Shown here: positions 15,118 to 21,266 of the stretch, in pieces
Position numbering within the stretch: position 1 is the first letter of the stretch
How the letters are laid out: each line of letters starts with the position of its first letter
Origin: Chloroflexia bacterium
GTDB lineage: Bacteria; Chloroflexota; Chloroflexia; Thermomicrobiales; JALYUS01
Length of the DNA stretch: 21,266 nt
Direction: 5' to 3'
NCBI GenBank assembly: GCA_025928215.1
Contig: JAICJW010000016.1
Coordinates: 1 to 21,266, forward strand
Notes under the pieces: model-generated
The model's database searches: none
What the model was told of the DNA's origin: nothing
What the model saw: the letters and a program-made list of their open reading frames with translations, nothing else
Translations under genes and position numbers: made by a program

Positions 15118-16617
15118 TCATTCGTTGACGGCGTTTGCGCGTCCGCCCGATTCGGTCGCCCGCTCGACCTGTCGGGCCAGCGCCGCCAGCATCCCGGCGA
15201 AGATCGCCCGGTGGATCGGGTAGAGGACATACCAGTAGAGCAGCCCCGCCAGCCCCTTCGGCGCGAACGTCGCCGTCTGCCGCAGCAGCGTCGTCCCGTC
15301 GCCTCGCCCCTCCGCCTCGAACTCGAGCCACGCCCGCCCCGGCACCTTCATCTCCGCGCGCAGCCGCAGCAGGCGATCGGGGACGACCGCCTCGACCCGC
15401 CAGAAGTCGAGCGCATCCCCCACGCGCACCCGGCTCGGGTGGCGTCGCCCGCGCCGCAGCCCGACCCCGCCGATCATCCGGTCCATCAGGCCGCGCAGCC
15501 GCCACAGCCCGTCCGCGTAGAGCCACCCCCGCTCCCCGCCGAGGCTGGTGAAGGCGCGATAGACCGTCGCAGGCGACGCGTGGACGACGCGCTGCCGGCG
15601 CTCGTAGACCATCCCCGCCTCGGCCGCGAGCACGACGGGCGCGCGGTCGCCCTGGCTCGTGGCGAGGGCGTCGCTCCAGGCGCTCTCGACCTCGCCCGCA
15701 TTGAGCTGCGCCAGCGCCTCCGCCACCGCCGCCCGATAGGGCATGGGATGGATCGCGGGGAAGAGGTCGCGCGCGGCGGTGTCCCGCACGACGACCTCGC
15801 TGCGCAGCCCCTCGATCAGCGGCTCCGCGATCGCGGCGGGGATGGGCGTCACCCAGTGGACCCAGTACGAGGAGAGGCGCGGCGTGAGGACCGGCACCGG
15901 GATCAGCCAGCGCCGGAGGCCGCGCGCCCGCGCGTAGCCCAGCATCATTTCGCGGTAGATCAGGACGTCCGCGCCGCCGATCTCGACGATGCGCCCGGTA
16001 CTCCCGGGCGTCGCGAGTGCCGCAACGAGATAGTCGAGGACATCGCGGATGGCGATCGGCTGGACGCGGGTGTAGACCCAGCGGGGGCAGATCATCACCG
16101 GCAGCCGCTCGGTCAGGGAGCGGATCATCTCGAAGGAGACACTACCCGCGCCGACGACGATCGCCGCGCGGAACTCGGTGACTGGCACGCCCGCCTCCCG
16201 CAGGGCGTCGCCGGTCTGCTGGCGGGAGCGCAGATGCTCCGACAGGTCGGCGCGCGGATCGCCGAGGGCGCCGAGGTAGAGGATGCGTGCGACACCGGCG
16301 GCGCGGGCCGTCTGCCCGAAGCGGCGGGCGGCCTCCATGTCCCGTTCGTGGAAGCCCGTGCCGCCGGCGAGGCTGTGCACGAGGTAGTAGGCGACGTCTG
16401 CGTCCGCGAGGGCGTCCGCGAGCGAGGCGGGATCGAAGACATCGCCGCGCACCACCTCCACCCGCGGCAGCCAGTCGCGTCCCTGCAGGCGGTCGGGGTC
16501 GCGGGCGAGCACGCGCACGCGATAGCCCGCCGCGAGCAGGCGCGGCACGAGCCGGCCGCCGACGTAGCCGGTCGCGCCGGCGAGCAACACGCGCAATGAT
16601 CGCTCCGACTCGGTCAT
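15118..16617 (-). CDS. NAD(P)-binding epimerase-like protein with C-terminal DUF2867 domain
   Basis: 499-residue two-domain protein. Residues 1-300 are an atypical SDR (NmrA/YbjT-like) with the dinucleotide motif GATGYVG (14-20), ARDPDR and GDVFDP; the usual Tyr-x-x-x-Lys pair is not evident, as in many members of this group. Residues about 330-490 are a DUF2867 START-like domain (VYRAFTSLGG, GLWRLRGLMDRMIGGVGLRRGRR, DFWRVEAV, ending in WYVLYPIHRAIFAGML). The fusion is a known arrangement; its reaction is not established and may concern quinones or lipids. ATG 16617 is preceded by GAGGGGG. It stands alone between mobile-element remnants, and its G+C looks higher than in the left half of the window. 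Confidence 0.9.
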   Translation of the reverse strand: MTESERSLRVLLAGATGYVGGRLVPRLLAAGYRVRVLARDPDRLQGRDWLPRVEVVRGDVFDPASLADALADADVAYYLVHSLAGGTGFHERDMEAARRFGQTARAAGVARILYLGALGDPRADLSEHLRSRQQTGDALREAGVPVTEFRAAIVVGAGSVSFEMIRSLTERLPVMICPRWVYTRVQPIAIRDVLDYLVAALATPGSTGRIVEIGGADVLIYREMMLGYARARGLRRWLIPVPVLTPRLSSYWVHWVTPIPAAIAEPLIEGLRSEVVVRDTAARDLFPAIHPMPYRAAVAEALAQLNAGEVESAWSDALATSQGDRAPVVLAAEAGMVYERRQRVVHASPATVYRAFTSLGGERGWLYADGLWRLRGLMDRMIGGVGLRRGRRHPSRVRVGDALDFWRVEAVVPDRLLRLRAEMKVPGRAWLEFEAEGRGDGTTLLRQTATFAPKGLAGLLYWYVLYPIHRAIFAGMLAALARQVERATESGGRANAVNE

Positions 16618-17251
16618 GGAACCCCCTCGCGACGATAATGCCCGGGCATCGCCACGTCGCCGTCACCGCCAAACGGGGCGACGTCTCCCGCGACGGACGG
16701 GACAACGGTGGATGCTGGGCCCGAAAATGTCAATGCGCGATCACAGCCCGTCTCGCACAGGACTCCTTCGGGGGCACTGCGCCGATCGACGGCTGCATCT
16801 GCCCCCGCCCGTAGCCGCGTTCCACCCTATCCGGTCGCCGATTATCCCATTTGGGAATGGTCATGCAGAGCTCGCGAGGCGTCGGAGCAATAGGCGGACC
16901 ATCGCGACCTCGATCGGGGTCTCGCTGGTCTGCACCTTCCGCTCATAATCGATGCGCAGGCGGCGGTTGTGCACCAGCCACGCGAAACTTCGTTCGACCA
17001 CCCATCGTCGTGGCCGAACGGCGACGCCTTGCGCTTCCGGATCGCGCCCGACGACCTCCAGATCCCAACCACCGTACTCCTCGCACCACCCCGCCAGCTT
17101 GTTGCTGGTGTACGCCCCGTCCGCCCAGATCTTCGCGAGTCGCGGCACGAGCGGCTTCAGCCCGGCGAGCAGTCGCCAGGCGCCGACCGTGTCGTGCGTG
17201 TCGGCAGGGGTGAGCTCGATCGAGAGCGGGAGCCCCAGTGTGTCCACGAGG

Positions 17252-17273
17252 ATGCTGCCCAGAGGGCGCCCCC
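17252..17273. repeat. 22-nt repeat copy 1 inside the IS5 transposase
   Basis: Segment beginning ATGCTGCCC with core GCCCAGAGGGC, itself an inverted repeat (GCCC/GGGC). It matches the segment at 17503-17524 at 18 of 22 positions in the same orientation and sits exactly where the transposase frame breaks. Confidence 0.6.
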
Positions 17274-17502
17274 GTTCCGGCCCCTGACCCGCTTGTGCCC
17301 GTCGTAGCCGCTGATACGGGCGGACTCCTCGACCGTCTTGACGCTCTGCGCATCCATGATCGCTGCGCTCGGCTGCGGCTGCTTCCCGACCCTGCGCCGC
17401 TCCACTTGGCGAAGGGCGGCGAGGATGCCACCCCACAATCCGTCGAGACGGAAGCGGCGGAAGTGGTAGTAGACCGTTTGCCAGGGAGGGTAATCAGCGG
17501 GC

Positions 17503-17524
17503 ATGCCGCCCAGTGGGCACCCGC
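17503..17524. repeat. 22-nt repeat copy 2 inside the IS5 transposase
   Basis: Segment beginning ATGCCGCCC with core GCCCAGTGGGC. It adds about five residues (GCPLG or similar) between RTGCQ and PADYPPW, where related transposases have none, and matches copy 1 at 18 of 22 positions. Confidence 0.6.
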
Positions 17525-17633
17525 GCGATTGGCAGCCGGTACGTAGCAGGGAGAAGGTCGCATCGAAGACCCCGCGCAGCGAGTGGCGCCGCCGTCGCAG
17601 GGCCGCGCAACGGGCGATCCCTTGCGGGCAGAT

Positions 17634-17664
17634 TGGTCCCAGTGTATATACTGCGAAAGCCGCA
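17634..17664 (+). promoter_or_regulatory. Candidate promoter for the peptide-binding lipoprotein gene
   Basis: TATATACT (17657-17664) is the only AT-rich -10-like element upstream of the gene. With TATATA as -10, a weak -35 TTGCGG (17634-17639) lies at 17 nt. It falls inside the degenerate N-terminal part of the IS remnant, so the insertion may have supplied or altered this promoter. Confidence 0.3.
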
Positions 17665-17754
17665 CGGAAAGCGGAATTGCCGCCCGTCGGGTGCACACCC
17701 TGTGCGGGAACGGCGCATCGGTCGATGGGCGCGGGAGCGAGGGAGGGAAGGGAT

Positions 17755-19773
17755 ATGGGTACGACACCGAGTGGCCAATCCGACTATCGGGATGCGCTGC
17801 GGGAGCCGGAACTGCTGGCACGCCTCGAGCGCAACCTGCGCTCCACCGGCGTGAGCCGCCGCGCCTTCCTCACCTTCGCGACGACCGTCGCGGGCACCGC
17901 CGCCCTCGCCGCCTGCGGGGGCGGCACCGCTCCAACGACCACGCCCGCACTCACACCCACCGCCGCGCCGCCTGCCTCCCCAGCGGCCGCGGCCCCCGCG
18001 CCGACCGTCGCCCCGACGACGGTGGCGGGTACGGTGGTGCCACCGACTACCGCCGCAGCGCCCGCGCCGACATCCCCACCGTCTGCGGCACCAACGAGTG
18101 TCCCCGCACCTGCGGCGACGGCGGTGAGCACGGTGGTCACGGCCGCTGGCCCGGAGAGCAAGAAACTCTACCTCCACTACCTCACCGCCGAGCCGATCAG
18201 CCACGACGTCAACCAGAACATCTTCTGCGGCGGCGTCATCCCGATGCACGCCGGTCTGCTGCAGTACGACCCCGACTTCGCCATCCTGCCGGATCTCGCG
18301 GAGTCGTACGCGATCAACGGCGCGACCTACACCTTCAAAATCCGCCAGGGTGCGACGTGGAGCGACGGCCAGCCCGTCCGGGCGCAGGACTTCGTCTATT
18401 CCATCCGCCGCTTCGTCGACCCGCGCACCAACAATCCCTACAAGGCGTACTGGGACAACGTGATCAAGGGGGCGATCGACCTCTCCCGCCTACCGAGGGA
18501 TGCCCCCAATCTGGACCAGGTCGCCCAGGGCATCGGGGTGCGCGCGGTGGACGACCGCACGCTCGAGATCGCCGGAGATGCCTTTGCCGCCCTGATCGTG
18601 CCGCAGCTCGCGTCGTGGGCCTCCTCGCCGGCGCGGGAAGACGTGGTGAAGAAATACACCGACAGCGGCGGCGTCTCGTCGTGGACGGACCCGAACAAGA
18701 CGGGCGGGCCGGTGCTCGCCAGCGGCGCCTACCAGATCACCGCCTGGAAGCACAACCAGCAGATCGATCTCGTCCGCAACGACGCCTATTGGAACGCGAA
18801 GGCGATTCGCCAGAAGTATGTGTCGGTCAAGATCATCACCGACCTCGCGCGCAGCTCGCTCGCCTACGAGAACGGCGACATCGACATCCAGCCGATCCCG
18901 GCGACGGAGGTCGCGCGCTTCCAGAGCGACCCGAAGCTGAAGGCGCAGACCTTCGCGTTCGCCAACCCCTTCATCCGCTTCCTCGTGGCGGACACTGGCC
19001 ATCCGCCCTTCGACAGGATCGAGGCCCGCAAGGCCGTCACCTACGCCGTCGATAAGGATCGCCTCGTCAACCAGGTCGGCAAGAAGGTCAACCTCGTCGC
19101 CTACGCGATGACCCCGCCGGGGGTGGTCGGCTACTTCGACGATTCCGACAACAAACTGAAGAACCTGCAGAAGTTCGACCCGAACGCGGCGATGGGCGCG
19201 CTGAAGGGGACGACCTACGAGGGCGGGCGCAACTGGCCCAAGGTCACCCTCTCCTACAACTCCTCCGACACCGACATCCCGGCGGGCTACCCGGACGAGA
19301 TCGCGCGGCAGCTCAAAGAGAATATCGGCATGGACGTGCAGCTCGAGCCGCTGGACGGCAAGGTCTTCGACGCGCGCCGCTTCGCGCTGGATTTGCAGTT
19401 CATCCTCTATCGCTGGGCGCAGGACTATCCGGATCCCCACGCCGCCTACTACCTGACCTGGGGCATCCACACCAAGGGCTCCGCACGCCAGAGCTACACC
19501 GACCCGGTCTTCGACGACCTGATGCGGCAGGGGGCGACGGAGACGGACCTGCAGAAGCGGCTCGCCATCTACTACCAGGCCGAGGTGCAACTGCTGAGCC
19601 AGTTCGCCTACCTGCCGATCCACTGGCGGATCGACTACTACGGCATCAAGCCCTGGGTGACCGGCACCCCGAAGAACAAGCAGGGGTACATCGTCCCGAA
19701 CAATGCGCTCTTCGTGCGGCAGTGGGACCGGATCGCCGTCACGGACGACAGCCCGCACGACCCGCCGAAGTAG
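17755..19773 (+). CDS. Oligopeptide-type ABC substrate-binding lipoprotein (SBP family 5), Tat-exported
   Basis: 672-residue binding protein of the OppA/DppA family (PF00496). ATG 17755 is chosen because GGGAGGGAAGG precedes it. The N-terminal extension of 33 residues leads into a twin-arginine motif SRRAFL (34-39), a hydrophobic segment and lipobox LAAC with Cys54. An Ala/Pro/Thr-rich linker runs to about residue 130. Family signatures follow: HAGLLQYDPDFAILPDLAES, YTFKIRQGATWSDGQPVRAQDFVYS, then the hinge and second lobe ending PIHWRIDYYGIKPWV. It would bind a peptide or another compound outside the cell. No OppB/C permease or OppD/F ATPase is within the window, so it is either orphan or its partners lie beyond 21266. 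The aminotransferase gene follows by 52 bp in the same direction, suggesting co-transcription. Confidence 0.93.
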   Translation: MGTTPSGQSDYRDALREPELLARLERNLRSTGVSRRAFLTFATTVAGTAALAACGGGTAPTTTPALTPTAAPPASPAAAAPAPTVAPTTVAGTVVPPTTAAAPAPTSPPSAAPTSVPAPAATAVSTVVTAAGPESKKLYLHYLTAEPISHDVNQNIFCGGVIPMHAGLLQYDPDFAILPDLAESYAINGATYTFKIRQGATWSDGQPVRAQDFVYSIRRFVDPRTNNPYKAYWDNVIKGAIDLSRLPRDAPNLDQVAQGIGVRAVDDRTLEIAGDAFAALIVPQLASWASSPAREDVVKKYTDSGGVSSWTDPNKTGGPVLASGAYQITAWKHNQQIDLVRNDAYWNAKAIRQKYVSVKIITDLARSSLAYENGDIDIQPIPATEVARFQSDPKLKAQTFAFANPFIRFLVADTGHPPFDRIEARKAVTYAVDKDRLVNQVGKKVNLVAYAMTPPGVVGYFDDSDNKLKNLQKFDPNAAMGALKGTTYEGGRNWPKVTLSYNSSDTDIPAGYPDEIARQLKENIGMDVQLEPLDGKVFDARRFALDLQFILYRWAQDYPDPHAAYYLTWGIHTKGSARQSYTDPVFDDLMRQGATETDLQKRLAIYYQAEVQLLSQFAYLPIHWRIDYYGIKPWVTGTPKNKQGYIVPNNALFVRQWDRIAVTDDSPHDPPK

Positions 19774-19825
19774 ACGCCGCGCGCACGTCGATGAAAGCTG
19801 CGGAGTCTGGGAAGGGAGGAAGCAG

Positions 19826-20995
19826 ATGATCGCACCGGGGGCGCCCGACGTCGCGACGCTGGTGGAGCGGGAGTTCCCCGTCGTCCGGCAGTTCACCTAC
19901 CTCGACGCCGCGTCGCGCGGGCCGTGGCCGGAGCGGACCCGCGCGGCGGTGGCGCAATTCGCCGCGCAGGCGCAGACGCCGTTTGCGGACTATGTCGACG
20001 ATAGCGCGATCCCGCACCCCGCCGCGGCGCTCGCGCGGACCGGCTTGGCACGCCTGATCGGCGCGGCGGAGGACGACCTGGTCTGGACCCAGAACACGAG
20101 CCACGGCCTGAACATCGCCGCGCACGGCATCGACTGGCGACCGGGGGACAACGTCGTCGTCCCGGTCGAGGACTACCCCTCGCTCTCGTATGCATTCCAC
20201 AACCTCGGCGCGCGCGGCGTCGCCGTGCGCTTCGTTTCGTTCGCCGGCGTCGGGCCGACCGTCGACGAGCTCATGGCCGCGACCGACGGACGGACGCGCG
20301 CGGTCGCGTGCAGCGCGATCCGCTGGGACAGCGGGTGGCGGATGGACCTGGCGGAGTTGGGTGAACGGTGCGCGCGGCACGGCTGCCTGCTGATCCTGGA
20401 CGGGACGCAACTCGTCGGGGCGCGGCGCTTGGACGTGCGCGCGGCGAAGATCTCGGCGCTGGCGGTGCACGGCTACAAGTGGCTGATGGCCGGGCAGGGG
20501 ATTGCCGCGCTCTACGTTGCGGCCGCGGTGGCCGAGCAGATCCGCCCGACTTTCGCAGGGAGCGGGGGCTACGACGGCCCGATCGAGAGCTTCGATCCGG
20601 ATCGCGCCTGGAAGCGCGGCGCGGGGCGGTACGCGACCGGGGGCAACAACCCGACCGGCTTCGTCGCGCTGGCGAGCTCACTCTCGTTGATCGAGGAGGT
20701 GGGGATCGACCGGGTTGAGGCGGCGAACACCGCGCTATCGGCACGCCTCTACGCGGGGCTCGCCGCTATCCCGGGAGTGCGAATCCTGAGCAGTGCCGAC
20801 CCCAAGCACCGCTCCGCCTTCACCTTCTTCACGCTAGGGGAGCGGGGGCGGGACGATGCGCTGGCACGGTCACTCCACGCGGAGCGGGTCATCGTCGCAC
20901 TGCGCCCGAACGGTATCCGCGTCTCGCCGCACTTCTACAACAGCGAGGCGGACATCGACCGCTTCCTGAGTGCGGTCGAGGGGAGTGCGCGCTAG
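19826..20995 (+). CDS. Class V PLP-dependent aminotransferase (cysteine desulfurase/isopenicillin N epimerase-like)
   Basis: 389-residue fold-type I PLP enzyme. ATG 19826 lies behind GGGAGGAAG. Expected features are YLDAASRGPWP near the N-terminus (26-35), NTSHGLN (90-96) for phosphate binding, the PLP-ring Asp D192 (LILDGTQ), the Schiff-base K218 in HGYKWL, and the C-terminal RPNGIRVSPHFYNSEADIDRFL. The Cys loop of true cysteine desulfurases is not evident; the substrate segment GRYATGGNN and the HGYKWLMAGQG site fit the epimerase/lyase-like branch. It may release or racemise an amino acid derived from the peptide-type ligand of the upstream binding protein; that link is inferred from gene order alone. 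Confidence 0.9.
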   Translation: MIAPGAPDVATLVEREFPVVRQFTYLDAASRGPWPERTRAAVAQFAAQAQTPFADYVDDSAIPHPAAALARTGLARLIGAAEDDLVWTQNTSHGLNIAAHGIDWRPGDNVVVPVEDYPSLSYAFHNLGARGVAVRFVSFAGVGPTVDELMAATDGRTRAVACSAIRWDSGWRMDLAELGERCARHGCLLILDGTQLVGARRLDVRAAKISALAVHGYKWLMAGQGIAALYVAAAVAEQIRPTFAGSGGYDGPIESFDPDRAWKRGAGRYATGGNNPTGFVALASSLSLIEEVGIDRVEAANTALSARLYAGLAAIPGVRILSSADPKHRSAFTFFTLGERGRDDALARSLHAERVIVALRPNGIRVSPHFYNSEADIDRFLSAVEGSAR

Positions 20996-21095
20996 GCTCT
21001 GCCGGTCAATCGCACAATGACCCTGTCGAGCGCACCCATTGGATGGACGCACGCGAAGTGGCGGCCTCGTTATGAAGGAGCAGGCGCAGCATTTG

Positions 21096-21125
21096 ACGTC
21101 TCGAAAAGGGACCTTTTCGAGACGT
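21096..21125. repeat. 30-nt near-perfect palindrome
   Basis: ACGTCTCGAAAAGG (21096-21109) and CCTTTTCGAGACGT (21112-21125) are perfect 14-bp complements around the central GA. It lies 100 bp after the aminotransferase. No T-tract follows, so a classic terminator is doubtful; a dyad operator or a mobile-element end would also fit. Confidence 0.7.
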
Positions 21126-21203
21126 GATTATCACCGGATCGTCGAAGGCATCCTGGCACAGGTTTCGCGAAATGCAGAAAACGGCGCTATCCCTGACGCA
21201 TCT

Positions 21204-21236
21204 TTGACAATGCGGCCGGCGTCAGTCTGGTACATA
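21204..21236 (+). promoter_or_regulatory. Possible promoter near the window edge
   Basis: A consensus TTGACA (21204-21209) is followed by TGGTACATA, an extended-10-like element, but at 21 nt, which is long. It could serve a gene beyond the window. Confidence 0.2.
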
Positions 21237-21266
21237 CCCCACCTTGATCCCCGCCACGGCGCTCGA

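Larger units (their letters stand above)
16861..17696 (-). pseudogene. Decayed IS5-family transposase (insertion sequence remnant)
   Basis: Recognisable DDE transposase in two frames. The N-terminal frame (17157-17696) has RRHSLRGVFDATFSLLRTGCQ, PADYPPWQTVYYHFRRF, SAAIMDAQSVKT with the first catalytic Asp, and GYDGHKRVRGR. The C-terminal frame (from about 17265 down to 16861) continues with ILVDTLGLPLSIELTPADTHD, the second Asp in IWADGAY and the Glu in WVVERSFAWL. The frames part at about 17252-17273, where extra bases replace the expected KRH of GRKRHILVD. A second insertion of about 15 bases lies at 17503-17524. The extreme N-terminus is degenerate. I found no convincing terminal inverted repeats or target duplication. 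Programmed frameshifting occurs in some IS5 members, but the extra bases here favour decay. Confidence 0.88.

Noticed and set aside
15211..16599. Open frame of 462 codons on the plus strand
   Set aside because: Antisense shadow of the epimerase/DUF2867 gene; composition is dominated by Arg, Asp, Pro and Gln with no recognisable motif.
16846..16866. CCCATTTGGGA near the transposase stop as an IS5 inverted repeat
   Set aside because: No matching inverted copy is visible upstream of the transposase start, so the element ends remain undefined.
18490..19896. Open frame of 468 codons on the minus strand
   Set aside because: Antisense shadow of the peptide-binding protein gene in high-G+C DNA.
1..21266. 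CRISPR arrays, tRNA or rRNA genes, known riboswitches
   Set aside because: No regularly spaced repeats, cloverleaf-like segments or conserved RNA motifs were noticed on either strand by eye.

Overview
The window looks like chromosomal DNA from a high-G+C bacterium, most likely a member of the Chloroflexota (Thermomicrobia-like). This is inferred from three twin-arginine lipoproteins that carry an LAAC- or LSSC-type lipobox followed by Thr/Ala/Pro-rich linkers, from sugar and peptide transport clusters without their own ATPase, and from the general gene style. No rRNA, tRNA or CRISPR array was seen, so the lineage is not proven.

Layout. (a) 18-2691: a secreted Tat-lipoprotein serine hydrolase of the class C beta-lactamase/PBP fold (-), preceded by what looks like the surviving 5' end of a PNPOx-like gene, then about 800 bp without genes that holds a TATAAT promoter, short repeats and a terminator-like hairpin. 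(b) 2692-12061: a sugar-acid catabolic island. An L-2-keto-3-deoxyarabonate-dehydratase-like enzyme and a galactonate-dehydratase-like enolase-superfamily enzyme run leftward. A GntR/FCD regulator, a sugar-binding lipoprotein, two permeases, a second enolase-superfamily enzyme, an amidohydrolase and a Rieske ferredoxin run rightward. The divergent control region carries a palindrome touching a good sigma-70 promoter. (c) 12217-13353: a stand-alone MetE C-terminal-domain (zinc methyltransferase) protein (-). (d) 13354-15081: a scar made of the C-terminal third of a Tn3-family transposase, frameshifted by one base and fused at about 14716-14719 to the C-terminal half of an SDR gene. (e) 15118-16617: a two-domain NAD(P)-binding epimerase/DUF2867 protein (-). 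(f) 16861-17696: a decayed IS5-family transposase interrupted by two near-identical 22-nt segments. (g) 17755-20995: an orphan oligopeptide-type binding lipoprotein and a class V aminotransferase (+). (h) 20996-21266: non-coding, with a 30-nt near-perfect palindrome.

How the genes may work together. In the island, the transporter would import a sugar or sugar acid. One or both enolase-superfamily enzymes would dehydrate an aldonate to a 2-keto-3-deoxy acid. The DHDPS-fold enzyme would convert the five-carbon product to alpha-ketoglutarate semialdehyde. The GntR protein would sense an intermediate. The amidohydrolase/Rieske pair at the end of the rightward operon has no obvious step in that route and is the least explained part. 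The semialdehyde dehydrogenase and the ABC ATPase are not in the window.
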